DNA of 60,000 nt from Polytrichum commune. Its lineage: Eukaryota; Streptophyta; Polytrichopsida; Polytrichales; Polytrichaceae. Positions within the stretch are counted from its first letter, which is position 1. Each line of letters opens with the position of its first letter. The stretch lies in assembly GCA_950295325.1 (NCBI GenBank), contig OX485806.1, positions 32,056,001-32,116,000 on the forward strand, written 5' to 3'. Of the stretch, positions 1 through 12,599 are shown in pieces. The position numbers and the translations under genes were made by a program. The notes beneath the pieces are model-generated. The model was not told the DNA's origin, did no database searches, and saw only the letters and a list, made by a program, of their open reading frames with translations.

Positions 1-106
1 CCAGTCAGAAGTGAATAGGTACAAAAAGATCAGATTTAAAATTGCAGTTATGTAGGCAGCGGGGTCCATTAGTTTATCAAGAATGAGAGTAAGATTGTGG
101 GAAGAC

Positions 107-3100
107 CTCTGCCGTTGTCCACCACTAAGTGAAGAGGCACGATCACCCAGATGTGAATTGTAACCATTGGGTAGTTTCTTGATAAACTCCTCAGCATTAG
201 CGAGACGTGCAGCTCGTTCTATTTTTTTCATGTCAAGTGCATCTCTCGAGTCTCCATAAGCAATATTTTCTGCCACCGTTCCAGTGAACAATGTCTACAA
301 CCACAACGACCAGGTACCAACCACTTCAGTTACCATCTAATGAGGAAAGATTTGTTGAGAGTGCAATGAAGGTCATGGAGAAAGCAGGCAGACCGTTTCT
401 TGAGGAACAATTGTCACTTGTTGTCGTAAGCTTTTGAGGCCCAAATCGCGTATGTCATGACCATCGATTTGAATACAGCCTGCACATGCAATAGAATACA
501 AGAGTTACCATACATGTCCTCATCCAGTGAAGGGACGTGACCGACAATGTGTATAGGATATCCTCGGGAGGGGCACTCCCTTGTATATTTTGCATACACC
601 TGCGATAATGACCTATTAAAATGGGGGCTATTTACCTATGAGAAAGGATTATAAGGGATGCTAATTTTTGAAATAATGGTAAATTGTTGTGATTATTTGC
701 ACCCTATTGGTAATTATAAATTCTTGGATGGTTGATTTTATGGTACCCTATATTACTTATATGTCCAGGCTTCCGGTGGTGATTGCTTGATTGTTTTCGA
801 TTGTTTGGAAGCCGAATCCTCCGATTGTTCCAGGGCCACGGAGAAGCAGAGTGCCACTCTTGCACCAAGTTGAGGTCTGCCAACTAGGGTTGACGGAGGC
901 GGGAGCGAGAGAGGGCGGGAGCAGAGTCACGGCTAATTGCCGAGCTTTCTGGAGGTAGCTCGGATTTTTTAATTTTAACCCGAGAGTGGGCCTAGAGAGT
1001 GCAAAATTTATTGGTTGATAGCCCCCATTTCCTAATGTATTTAGGCAATTAGCCGGCATTTTTTTTTCATTTATGCAATTTCTGAAAGGTCTAAAGTGGG
1101 GCCGGTTTTATATTTTGGTGGCAAAGTATTTAATTTTTGAAACTATCGCTTTTTCTCCATGCTATTTTATATGTACCACTTAGGTAATTTAATCATGTTT
1201 TGTCAAATGCTATATTACATATAATCATGTTTCACAATCCCAGAACACCCTATACTACATCTAATAATTTTACAAATTTTACGCCAAATTTTTATACAAG
1301 ACCCTATATTTTATCGCACGTAGTTCCTACGTTTTTCGCCAGTGCCCCCCCCCCCCCCCCCCCCCGCCCCCCCCCGAGAGGATATCTGCTTTTCAATGAT
1401 CCAGTTTATACTGACTGCAGAATAATCAAAATTCTATATAAGAAATTAAATAAGGTAGGCCAATTGAAACCTTGTACACAAAAACATTCTAAAACAGATT
1501 TTCAGAAACAATGATCCCCTATCCATGTGCATGTAAGACTCTGCTATTATGAATTGACCTAGATCAAAAATCATACCTTGAATAGGATCATAGAGTCTCA
1601 AAAGCAGCTTGGCTAAGGTGGTCTTTCCACCTCCGGAAGGTCCTACAAGTGCCACAGTCTCTCCTGGACGAACCTTTAATGATATATCCTTCAGCACCCA
1701 AGGAGAAGTGTCTTGATATCGATATGAAACATTACAATATTCTACTTCCCCAGCCAACTTTTTGTCTGCTGTAGTGCGCTCTCTCTCCAGTACCTGTATA
1801 AATGCAGTACAACTGGTTCTCAACATTGAGATAGTATCAAGGATATCGGAAGAGAAACACCTCATTATCCTCAGAAATTACAGAAGCAACTTATGAGCCA
1901 ACTTTATACACGGGATCAGGAAAAAGAAAAATTTATATGATTGTTTGTTTCACCTCTAGGGGTCACTATCGTACTTTCTGCTTAAGAAAAATAGAGTTAG
2001 ATGATATTCAATGCAGCTGAACAAGCTGCAAAAAATTACATAAAACAAGGTGCTGCAAAAATCAGCAGTGAAGTAGATACGACTAATTGACACATAAAAA
2101 ATGGCAACAACGACAGCATGTTGTAATCAACATTTGAAGTTGTAGAGCCCCATCAAAGGTTGACCTAACGATTTTGTGCATCGAACTCAATAAGATAGAA
2201 TGCAAAACCTTGGATTTGAAATTTGTCAATTCAAAAAGTCTTTCTATTGCCGGTTCTCCTTGCTTCAATTCATTGTAAGCTTTTCCCATAGCCTGAATGT
2301 TCATACAATGTACAAAGAGAATCAAAATCTTGAAAAGGAGAAGGACAGCTTCTTGCTATTGCAAACCTAAAATCTCGAATATCAGAAAACTGAGCAACTG
2401 GAGCACTTGAGAGTTGAATACTCTCTGTCACAATCAACATTAAAGAGATGCAGGACAATAAAATAGAACAAAGAAAGTGATGCATACTAAGCATTCAAAC
2501 AAATAGATGAATCAGACGATCCTCAATATCGAACATTATCGAACACTTCAAATACTACCTCAAAAGTTGTTGTAACATAGCTCAGGTCGTTTCAATACCT
2601 GGATTGGCTCAATTAGAAGAACCAATGATGTAACAAATGCGACCATGCCTGCACCATCAAATTTTCCCTGTGATATTACCCATGTGCCTACACCAAAGAG
2701 TACAACTGCTGTGGCTGCGTATACAGCTGTAATGACCTCAGGAATAAAGGCTTTCATTCTCTTCTTTCCCAGCTGTGCTTGACAATCAGCCAGAGCAAGT
2801 CTCTCAAATCTTCTCATTTCAAATGCTTCAGCGGCATAAGCTTTCACTACAAACATTGAAGGCAACACCTGTAAAAAGTACAAATCACCCATGCCTGGAA
2901 ACTCAGGTCAGTAATTCATGGCATTCCTCAAATCAAAAAACAGAGGTGACTATCTATTAGTTTCAGAATCTACAGGACACATTTTTCTTGTCATAGTGAG
3001 ACATGGTAGCGTCCATCCAGGGATCCTCCAAGTACAAGCGCAACTTTAAATCTGCTTTGGCCAACAACGACCAGCTGGCAAGAGTGAATGACATTCCTTC

Positions 3101-4999
3101 AAATTAATGTCCAAAACAACAGCGTGAACTTTGATTGAGTATCTAATAAAAACTTGACATTCACAAATTGCAATAGCCTGCAAACTTCTGGTAGCAACTG
3201 CAACATACTACCATGCAGACACTCCCATCAGTTCACCCCAATAAACATGAGTTCCTAATACAACACAAGGCCACCGAGTTTGGTTAGACTTGAAAGAAAC
3301 ACACCTCGTTTAAATAAGCAGAGATGCCTGCAATACTGGTTTGCCCTTTTTTGGCAAGCTTCCGTAGCTTCTCACCCAGGAAGGCTATGACAACAGACAT
3401 CAAGGGGACCACCTGAACAACAAAATAATAAACTATGAATTCAATACCCTGAAGAGCAGGAAACAGAAATGTCAAGTGCGTCCAAAATGCAGCATACTTC
3501 CACAAAAGAACAGTAAAAGCCTAGTAGAAGCATACCACTAATGCCTGAACTTCGTTCACAATATGATTGAGCATATCTCTATTGCTTGATCAAACACCAA
3601 TAGAAGGACAAGAAAACAAAAGGAAATCCATGAAGCCAGCAATAAATTGGAAACATTGCACGTTGCTAGTAAGGACAGTTGCTCACTGATATAGTTGCAA
3701 AAGTGAGCAACGGACTTAGAGTAACCATTCGACAAGCCATGGCAGCCAATTGAAGAGCACTGGGAACCAACATCTGCACATCAAACGCATACAGCATTTC
3801 ACAGTTTTAGAATTTCTGATTTATAACTGAGGGCCTGCATTAGGTCAGATTCAGTGGGAAGAAAAATAAGAAAAAAAATACAAAAAGTATCCTACACACC
3901 GATGCAAAATATTATTGACTCAATCTCGTTTTGTCATCACAAGAATACAACACCAATCACTCACTTATAGCTCAGGATCTCGCATTTCAATATCCATGAA
4001 AAGTAACATTTTAAGAAATACAAAAAGTGTGCTATACAGATGCAAAGCATTGTTGACTCTATCTCATTTGTCATCACCATCACAAGAAATCAAAAACACT
4101 CACGTATAAGTAGCTCAGTATCTCACATGAAGGAGGGAATGGACAGTGTCTCCAGTATCATCAGCCTCGGCAGTCAGTCGAAAAGCAATATCGCCAGCTG
4201 CAGCTCCACCTTCTCCTTCGAAATAATCCATATCTCTTTGCAGCACTCTCTCGTACACGTAGGCTCGCAATTTGTAAGTGATTCTCAGAGACGCTTCCCA
4301 AAGGAGTGCTTGCTGCCAGAACTGCGCAACTGATCTGACAGCCACTAAGGCGAGCACCTGCGCGGCTTTAGGAAGCAATTGTTCCATGTCACCTTTAGCT
4401 AACAAATTTGATAAGTCGCCTATCTGCGGTACAAATAAAAACAGAGCCGACACGGCAATGGCTGTACATAGCCAGCCTCGAATGATCAGTCTCCACTCAG
4501 GGTATACAAAAGGCTCGATCAGAGGAAAAGTCCTTCTTAGAGGAATCAAACGGGTCCATGCAGGCCCTGATTTTCCAGTTCCTTCAATTACACTTTCTAG
4601 AGGTACACTAAACGAAGCAACTGATGATGCTTCACAATTCCTAATATTCCTTCTTCTTCGAGTCCTCCCCTGTGAAATAGTAGAAGTAGCCTTAAGAAAG
4701 TAATTCCAAGAGGATCCATATGCCGAGAAATTCTTATCACCTAAGCACCTCAAATTTCCTTCACAATCTGTTGCAAACGTCCGTCTCGAACAAGAAGGTG
4801 AAGTAAAAGAAGAACGACCTGCACCTAACCCTAGCAGTTCCAACTTCAGCGAACTTTTATAGTAAAATCGGTGCACTTCAATACTCTTGACGGAGAAATT
4901 GGTGGACTTCAGAGAAGGTAAGAAATTCGACATTCTTGAATTTCCTATTGCGCCTTCGCAGATATTAACAGGAGTGCGGAGGAATACGGAGTTCGCCAT
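107..4999 (-). CDS. ABCB29: Plastid half-size ABC transporter, ABCB29-like (3' end outside window)
   Basis: Exons on the minus strand: 4999-4127, 3773-3687, 3412-3305, 2868-2599, 2292-2209, 1793-1577, 479-394, 294-107. All junctions are GT-AG and keep one frame for 637 residues; the last exons lie left of the window. Residues 1-150 are rich in Ser, Arg and Thr and look like a plastid transit peptide. Membrane segments start near residues 170 and 211 and continue through exons 2-4. The nucleotide-binding domain shows Walker A (GPSGGGKTT, 525-533), the Q-loop (VPQET, Q573) and the signature LSGGQ (631-635). Walker B and the switch His are not in the window. The run [16 protein letters not shown], between membrane and ATPase domains, matches the plant ABCB29/ATH12 group as I know it. 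As a half transporter it probably works as a dimer in the plastid envelope; the substrate is unknown. Donors of exons 7 and 8 (GTCTGC, GTCTTC) are weak. Confidence 0.9.
1345..1375. repeat. Poly-C tract in ABC transporter intron 6
   Basis: A run of 30 C interrupted by one G at 1366, inside the 1,097-nt intron between exons 6 and 7 of the minus-strand ABC transporter. In the transcript it reads as an almost pure G run, able in principle to form a G-quadruplex. Confidence 0.9.
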
Positions 5000-5139
5000 A
5001 GCGGTTCTTCAATGAAGAATGTGACACTCTCACTGACCACTTAAAGTCAGTCGAATTTCTAGGAACATTCACGGCAAAATTTCAAGAAATCAGGAAGCAA
5101 GTGTTAAGTATGCATATGAGAGCTCTCCGAAGGTGAAGC

Positions 5140-5520
5140 AGATCCAGAAGGTGGAGACCGCCATGGCCAGAACTTGAGCTTATTCAAGAACACAATTAAG
5201 TCACAAATATTTGATGAAGTCAGGAGATACGATTAGGAAGACCAGAATTTATCCGGTTTTTTGATAAATTGACAAATCGGAGAAGGAAGGAAGTGCTGGG
5301 CGATGGAGAAGCTCTAGGATGTCGCCTCGGAGGAAGGTGGAGACCGCCATACTCAGACCTTAATCAAAAACACGATTGAGTTACAAGTAATTGAAGAAGT
5401 AAAAAGCAGATAATCAGGAAGACCAGAATTAGTTAATGTTTTGACGAATTGACAAATCAGAGAAGAAAGAAAGTGTTAGGCATTGGAGAGCTCTGAGATG
5501 TCGCCTCGGAGGAAATGGAT
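5140..5520. repeat. Degenerate tandem duplication (~180-186 bp unit) upstream of the ABC gene
   Basis: Two imperfect copies lie head to tail. Shared blocks are GTGGAGACCG at 5151 and 5337, the GAAGACCAGAATT block in both units, and GTCGCCTCGGAGGA near 5321 and 5500. A third partial unit continues into about 5640. The array sits 150-500 bp upstream of the ABC transporter start, so it may overlap its promoter or leader. No protein is supported. Confidence 0.7.
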
Positions 5521-5640
5521 ACGGCCTATGTTTGAGGAACACAGGCTTATGGCCGATAAGCTACTTGAAACTAGGACAGTTGTATTCGGGAAATTGAGAG
5601 AATTATTGTGACAAATGAGCGAAGAAAGTGTTAAAAGTTT

Positions 5641-7399
5641 CGCGAGAAGAATGGATAATTGTGCAGAATAAGTGGAGAGTGACGATGCAATTCAACCGAA
5701 TTTGGAGGAACACAGGAGTCTGAAGAGGAAGAGAGTCTCCCGCAAGAGAGTGACGCCACTGGACCCCTTGCGCTCGTGGATGGAAGATGCCATATACATA
5801 TAACCCTCACCTCCGTAATGTCACCCTCTGTAATGTCACTCCTTCTCTTATATCCCGAAACCCTAGGGAACGGATGTGCTCAGTTTAAATCTCTCTCCTT
5901 GTTATCACGTTTCTCTCCCACATATCATGGAATTTGACATTAAAATATTCACTGAAGAATTCAAACCACATGCTCTCACGCATCACATTGTCATTATTGC
6001 AATGTTGATTTTGTGTAATTTTATAATGTCACATGTTACACTAATTCTCTATTATCATGCATCCATGTTAACATTATAGACCTCCTTAATATCACATATC
6101 ACATGCATTTTGGTTGCCACATGCGTGCTATTAGGGAGGTTGGAGCGTATTTCGAGGTCGATTCTTGCGTCTTTTCATTCTTCAAGATTTAGGCTAGTTT
6201 GCCATGCTGGCAGCACTTCTCCTGTACACATGACTGTGGGTTTCTGGGCGCCACATGGAAGTTGATATTTTATGAACGACCGATACCTTGCAAGCCACCT
6301 ACAGTCAGTATTGTATTATTAGTGTCATATGGTATTTTATGTCACTCTGGTGACTTTTCTTATGACACCTCGTGTGAATAAGTTCCCAAGCATTGTCATG
6401 TCACAGAGATTGGTGTATTATGTATCCTAACAACTCTGTAATGAATTTTTTCCATGGATGATTGAAACTTGGATGAAATTTTACTTAGGCCCACGTTATA
6501 CATAGCTTGGGGCCGGTCCGAGCACCGACCAGAGCACCAACCTGAGCGTTGGTCTCATTCATGTGCATTAAGCCTTCAAACTGACCCAACTTTATCAACT
6601 TTTTGCAGGTCCAACTTTGTCACGTGTAAAGTGTTGAGGTCTTATTTTAGGTCTTGATGTTCTTGAGGGGAAAGTGTAGTGAAGAGAATCAACCTTCCAT
6701 GAACTGATGATAGAGGTGTTTATTATCCAACAGACCAATCCACTCCAACCCATGTTGAGAGCTTAGGCCAAAAAAAAACTCGTCCTAATTTTTTCAAACC
6801 AACTCAAAGAGTTTGGCGTGAAAATTGTGCCACCCAAGATGCCACACGGGATGAGTGTGTGTTCGGGTCCAATCCCAGTATATGGCCCTTGAGCTAGATT
6901 TGTTGAAACCAAACAATCCTATCCAACCAAATTTTTAGAGTTCAGGATGGCCCTCAATCCAGCCCCAGGTATAAAGTGGGCCTTAGTAAGTGATAGTAAT
7001 TGCAACATTGTAACTCTATAATGCCCATTTTTTTTACAAGGAATGACAAATGAACCTTATAGCGGGACACCAGTGTCCCATAATGCACCAATTAAACCCT
7101 AAAGCCCGTGTCAATGTCAAAAGTGATCAATTGTAGGCGATCAAAGCAACGTTGAGATTATCTCAACAACTTATACAACCTCTAATGTTCGAAGTTGGTT
7201 TTTATTTTCGATCACTTACAACCACAAAACCAATCGTTAAGGAGGCTCCAATTTATTTGAGACACCTAGTGTCCCACCATAAGATTCAAATAATCTTAAG
7301 TTTGCATTTAGTGTCACCAAGCCCCATCCAACCAATCTTGAATATAGCATTGGCATTTGGCATTGATTGCGCGGGGCATGTTGTCGGGGAAGGCTAAAT
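5641..7399. other. Intergenic, nothing recognised
   Basis: Only short ORFs without recognisable domains. A small duplication, CCGTAATGTCACCCTC / CTGTAATGTCACTCC, lies at about 5812-5845. No RNA gene or complete mobile element was seen. Confidence 0.5.
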
Positions 7400-7652
7400 C
7401 CCATGTAGTAATGCATAGCTGGCTCGCACATGGCCAATGTGGCACGTGGGCCCCACGGCGGTGCTTGGACCATTTGACACCCCCAGGGTTACAAATACGG
7501 TTGTATCTCCCTTATGCCCGAGACATTGCGCAGTGTCCCGAACCCAAGTTGCCAGAACACTGCAACGCCGAAAAACTACCCCCATCCATCTCCATGCCTG
7601 CCTAGCCATGCCCACACCACGGTTGTGGGGCCCACCAATATGTCATCTCCGT
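7400..7652 (+). repeat. Left terminal inverted repeat of the MULE
   Basis: Reads outer to inner from TGTAGTAATGC (7404) to CATCTCCGT (about 7651). It pairs with 12329-12590 in inverted orientation. Confidence 0.8.
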
Positions 7653-7939
7653 GACACACAGTCTCGAAATGCGCACTAGGTTTTCGCCACCCATAGTGTC
7701 CCAGATCTCGCCATTGTATGCAGATTGTTTTAAACTTCTTGTTGTTGCCTTCCCTTTGCGTTTCTTGGTATGCGTCAACATCATATCAAACACCATGTGA
7801 GAATCGCGTTGTTTTTACAATGTGATTAGTTTGGGATTAACACTACCTTAATGTTCCGTGCAATTGTGGTTGGGTTGAGGGTTTGGGGTTGAGGGTTAGG
7901 TTTTGGGTCTTTCATTCCTTCACTATATGGGTGTGGATA

Positions 7940-8301
7940 GGCACCACGGGCCTTGGCTTGGTGGTTAGGGCTCATGGCCCCCAATGAGAAGGTTGTGGGT
8001 TCTATTCCCCATGCCGGCGTGGTGCTCACCACCTTAGTCCACCCAACTATGGTGGGGGGTCCTTGGACCTTGTTGTATGGGTACCTCAAAGCCCTTTGGG
8101 GGGATACCATGTCCGGTATCTTCAAGGCACTAGTGGCTAGCTAGGAACTTGTATAGTGTGTCACTATAGTGTCCATCCTCGAAAGGGGAGAGTAGTATTT
8201 GTCCCAATGTCCCCTTGTCCAGTGGGTATCGGGTCATTGGCATTACGAACGGACACTTTATTCACGCCGGCCCCTTGCTTGAAAGGGGTTGGAGTTTCTA
8301 T
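7940..8301 (+). mobile_element. tRNA-derived SINE inserted in the MULE
   Basis: The 5' part carries a pol III A-box-like block (TGGCTTGGTGG, about 7953) and, some 40 nt later, a B-box-like block (GGTTCTATTCC, about 7999), as in tRNA-derived SINEs. The insert is flanked by direct repeats CTATATGGGTGTGGATA (7923-7939) and CTATTTGGGTGTGGATA (8302-8318), 17 bp with one mismatch, which is what target-primed retroposition leaves. The 3' tail has no obvious poly-A. The left A-box position and the exact 3' end are my reading; family membership is unknown. Confidence 0.75.
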
Positions 8302-8379
8302 CTATTTGGGTGTGGATACAACATGTACCCCAGATGACGGATAGAGGGCTACCGGGGGGTCACTGGAGTCAATGTTGAT

Positions 8380-10240
8380 GTGGATTGTGACTCTAGAACA
8401 AACCTTGAGAACCAGGAGAAGCCCGATTTCGATGAATTTAGTCTCCAGATCCTTGCCAACATTGAACATTCTGTTCAACATCTTCCAACAACCACGTTTG
8501 GGCGGAAAGACCTCATTTGGGCACTAGAATTTAAGACCCGTTGTAGAAAACATGGACGCAATTCCTTTGTACAACAATGTTATATGTCCACAAGTCATTT
8601 GTCAGATTTCATTGCGAGAATGCAATGCGGGAAAGAAGAAACACAATGTTTGTATCGAGACACAAAGGAGAACTGTAAGCGACTTGATCACACCAAAGAA
8701 GGTCCACAGACTGGTATGAATTTTGCACAATGAGTTCTCCATCTTTATTTCAAGCAATCAACGTCAATTTTTGTACTCTTATGTCACTCTCACAGATGCT
8801 CTATTTGTAATTAGGTAGCATTGCGAGTATGGTCCCGAGGATCATTTCCACATAGTCAAAGATATTACTTTTGATCTCCTGCCCAAAGCTCGGAAAACAT
8901 TTACCATTGTAAAAATCATTGTAGCAATCAATAATGTTTTGCTAGGGAATTTTCCAACAAAAAAAAAGGCACACTTCATGATAGAAGAAACCACCTAGGG
9001 AGTTCAAAACTAAGGCCACTACAAAGTCTCCCATGACACTCAATCTCAATGCAGAACCTTGTATTGAAGAAGAAATGCCAATTATACCAGTACAGAGAAA
9101 GACTGGACTTTGTAAGAAACTTGCCCTGGTTGTTGGCGAAGGTCCTTGTCCAGGAGCTTCATGTTCTGCCACAGGAGCTCCTCGTCCTCCCATTGAAGCC
9201 CATGCCAAACGGCTAGAAAAAAATCCTTGCAAGGCAAAGGATGTGGCCATACCTAACAAACAATGTTTTAGAGTGGATCATGGCGATATTGGTTATCTTC
9301 TTCTAATACCGAATAATAGTGGTCATGGGGGCCCCAAGGAAAAAGAAATTGGAAACTTCACATGACCCCCAATGTCCCGGGACCCCGCTTTGTCAAAATA
9401 CTTCTCCACTTCCATCAAATAACGAGGATGGTTGCGAGGTGTATGTGAAGCCCGTACGTAAGAAAACACCAAAGAACAAGAACATCAGAGTTGCACTTGG
9501 TAGTCAATGTCATGGGACCATACATTGTAACTCTGCCTCTAATGATACAATTATTGACATCCCTGGGAGGCCCATTCTAATCAAACATCTTCCCAATATA
9601 ATATGCCAAAGAGCCCTTTGGAAAAAGGTAGAAAAATGCTTGTCTCCTAAGCGTGACGGATGTCTAGTCGACCCTTTAGTGTACAACGCTACAAATTCAT
9701 GCAGGTTTACTTGCTCCAAAGAAGATAAAACTTCTAGATCTCAACAACCCTGCAGCCGCTTTAAAATCCCCCAAGAAGGCTTCAATTCCGCAAAAGACGT
9801 CTGTGGAAAAAATTATTCATAAAGCCAATGTCAACAAAGAGGGGGATTACATGTTCTAGGGTTTAGGATCCCTCTCACTGTGCTTTGCAAATCTGCATAA
9901 GGTGACATTGTTTCTATTAGCATGGACCATGTTACCTCAAACGCAGTTTGTAATGCATTACGAAATGGGCCGATGGTGATAGTGTCTAAACAATCAAGTT
10001 GGACAACCCTAGTGTTACAACATTCTTTGCTTGCTATGCTAATATTTTGGAGACCGTGGACAAACATGCGTTCTCCATAGCCGAATCGGACTACCTTCAC
10101 TACAGTGACCCTAATAACTCTAGCAGTGTTGCTTTGGATTGTATTGTGCTCGACTATGTTGACTCCACATTCCGTGCGGGGTCCTCTACAGTGGGCACCA
10201 AAATGTTGTACACCGTGACATTGCGACGGAGGTCATAGGG
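8380..10240 (+). other. Unassigned ORF remnants inside the MULE
   Basis: Three open stretches in the plus direction (8380-8733, 9033-9822 in two overlapping frames, 9999-10238) lie upstream of the transposase core. They have unusual Cys/Lys-rich composition and no domain I recognise. They may be the N-terminal half of the transposase or a captured gene, broken by frameshifts. No function is claimed. Confidence 0.35.
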
Positions 10241-10440
10241 GCATTTGTCTCAAATGACAAGGAACCGACACTTGAAGATGAGAAAACGGAAGGACCACTA
10301 TAGGATTAATGTAATGTAGACGCCAAGAAGATAGAGGTCCCTCCTTCACCAAAAAAAGAAGACTTGCTGAAGAAGTGGGGACTGTCATTAAACGAGGGTC
10401 CACAACACGTTTTACAGTGAAGAGCCTCTTGCATGCGCCT

Positions 10441-11760
10441 CACATTTAAGAGATTAGTATCTTTGAGTTCAAACATGTGGACAAGGATGGGCTAGTGGTT
10501 CACGGTGGAATGAAGGTCGGTGACCGTGGTGCCTTCTCAGCTTATTTGTCCCCGATTGTGAAGGAATTCACTGATGGATGTATGCACGCACGAAGGTTAC
10601 ACTGTCCACCAGATTATGAGGAAACACCTTAAATTTCAACGCAATTGGAAGGCAAATGGTAAAGAAATAACTCGATATTTGCTTATCACCCCAAAAGATA
10701 TTCGTAACATTGCCTATAAGCTAGCCAAAAAATTATATATGTTGCATCTTAACGATGCTCAAAGTGTCTGCATGTGGGTCCAAAAGAACCCAGATAAAAT
10801 CTTCCATTGTATTGAGATTGATTTGGCCTCACCCATCCAAGTCGATGCCCAATTGAATGGGGAGAACATGTCCTTTACCATAGGAATACAAACAAAATGG
10901 CAAAAAAAATGATGGGCATAATGGAGGTGTTTCCATTGACGCTACGTTTGGGACTAATGACAAGAAGGTATGTTCATTTCTTCGTATTTTTTAGTGAAAT
11001 TTTGTTCTTACATAACTTGAATGTAGTATTTATTGGATATGATCAAATTAACAAGTCTTGCTCTTCATTCACCCTTGTGACACTACTCTATTTATGTAGT
11101 ATCACGAACCTATCATACCTTCATATTAACTCTGTAATTCCCGCTTTACACATTCATGATATTTGATGAATGACATTAGGGCATTCCGTTGGCTTGGGTT
11201 CTCACCTCATGATGTGCAGAGGCAAACCTCATTCTCTGGATGGCATCATTGAAACAACGTATAAAAATAGTTTACCAATAGTGGAAACCGTTTGCATTTA
11301 TTATGGATTGTGCATAGGGGGAAATCAGTGCACTAACGTATGTTTTTCTAACCCAACCAATTTGTTAGTCAAACACTTGCAAACATATATTCCACCCATT
11401 TGTCTCACATTCTCTATTGTGTGTCATTTTATTTCATTGTGAAAGCTATTTCTTGAAAATTGTGGTTTTATTGACATGGTCGATCTTTGCCATGTTACAG
11501 AAAGACGTATCCCAGAACTCCAAATTTTCGTCTGTTTGTGGCATGTTCATCATGCATGACAAAATATTCTTGTTATAAGATTAAAGACATTGTACAATGT
11601 GCAAAGGTTCTTCAAGAGTTGGGTCTGATGATGTACAATAAGACTTCACCTAGTGGCTTTAAATCAGTGACTTGGGCAAAATATAAGCTAGACAAGTGGA
11701 GCAGAAAGTACCCTAGAGAGAAAAAATGTATGGGGTTACATGCAAAAGCAATGGCAAAGT
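10441..11760 (+). pseudogene. MULE transposase, disrupted
   Basis: Translation in shifting frames gives the MULE landmarks in order. A block before the catalytic domain (ITPKDIRNIAYKLAKKL) covers about 10,680-10,730. Next comes SIDATFGTND with the first catalytic Asp at 10938-10940, then an apparent intron (donor after 10967). FMIFDE and GIPLAWVLTS follow at about 11,150-11,210, the second Asp in FIMDCA at 11306-11308, and CLWHVHHA at 11532-11555. Several stops interrupt the second part. They sit where Trp, Gln or Arg codons are expected, so each is one C-to-T or G-to-A change away from sense. The protein is dead in this copy. It lies between the long inverted repeats, which supports the assignment. 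Confidence 0.8.
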
Positions 11761-12328
11761 AAAGCTCACATGTGATAAAAAAAAACATAGTGACCAACCA
11801 AAACTATTAGAACTTTAAACCTTGATGAGAAATTGAAGTTTTGAAAGACGAATGTTCTCAAGCATGTACAACAATTGCACACCAAAATGACATTAATGTG
11901 TAAATGAAATAGAAATGTACATTTATGTAGTTCAAATGCAACCAAACTATCATTATTAACCTCCACGAGCTTTGACATAGACACTTACAATTTGGCCTTT
12001 GTAATCATGTGCAAGCTAATGAAACGTATCCTTTGGCAAGAAGAGCATCTGTCAAACACGAATGTGGATCTCAATTGAGTCTCAATCAATCTCAAATAGA
12101 AGCACAAATGTTGTGCACATCAAATCATGTGGGAAGCTTACCTCACAACAACCCATCATCTTCCCTGCAGTCGTTGACTTGCATGAGGCGCTCCTTTGCA
12201 AGAATGTGTCATGTAAACCCTAAACCCCAAACCTCCATAATACTGCGGGGATTTCCAAAAACTCCAATCGCGGTACATTGCGGTCCCAAAACCCTACACC
12301 TATGACACAAACGATAAAATCATGCTGA

Positions 12329-12590
12329 CGGGAGATGATGTATCGGTGGGCCCCACATCCATGGTGTGGGCATGGCACGAGGGGGATGGCATGACGATGG
12401 ATGGGGGTAGTGTTTCGGCATTGCAGTGTTCCGTCGACTCAGGTTCGGGACATTGCGCAGTGTCTCGGACATCAGCGAGGTATGGCCGTATTTGTAACCC
12501 GGGGGGGGGGGGTCAAATGGGCCAGGCACCGCCACGGGACCTACATGCCACGGTGGTCACGCGCGAACCAACTGTGCATTACTACAGGGG
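12329..12590 (-). repeat. Right terminal inverted repeat of the MULE
   Basis: Inverted partner of 7400-7652. It differs by scattered substitutions, a small insertion and an expanded G run. Confidence 0.8.
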
Positions 12591-12599
12591 TCTCCTATG

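Larger units (their letters stand above)
7400..12590. mobile_element. Decayed Mutator-like (MULE) DNA transposon with ~255-bp terminal inverted repeats
   Basis: The segment 7400-7652 and the reverse complement of 12329-12590 align over almost their whole length. Shared blocks include TGTAGTAATGCA, GGGTTACAAATACGG, ACACTGCAATGCCGAAA (variants), CTACCCCCATCCATC and GTGGGGCCCACC. About 4.7 kb lies between the ends and contains remains of a MULE transposase on the plus strand. Long inverted ends plus a MULE-type DDE transposase are the pattern of Mutator-like elements. The outer edges are fuzzy and I could not find the expected 8-10 bp target duplication. A 10-nt G run at about 12500 interrupts the right terminal repeat. 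Confidence 0.8.

Noticed and set aside
4278-4703. 141-codon plus-strand ORF
   Set aside because: Antisense to exon 1 of the ABC transporter, which has clear family similarity on the other strand.
7940-8020. A functional tRNA gene
   Set aside because: A- and B-box-like blocks are present but no cloverleaf can be drawn, and the 17-bp flanking duplication shows a SINE.
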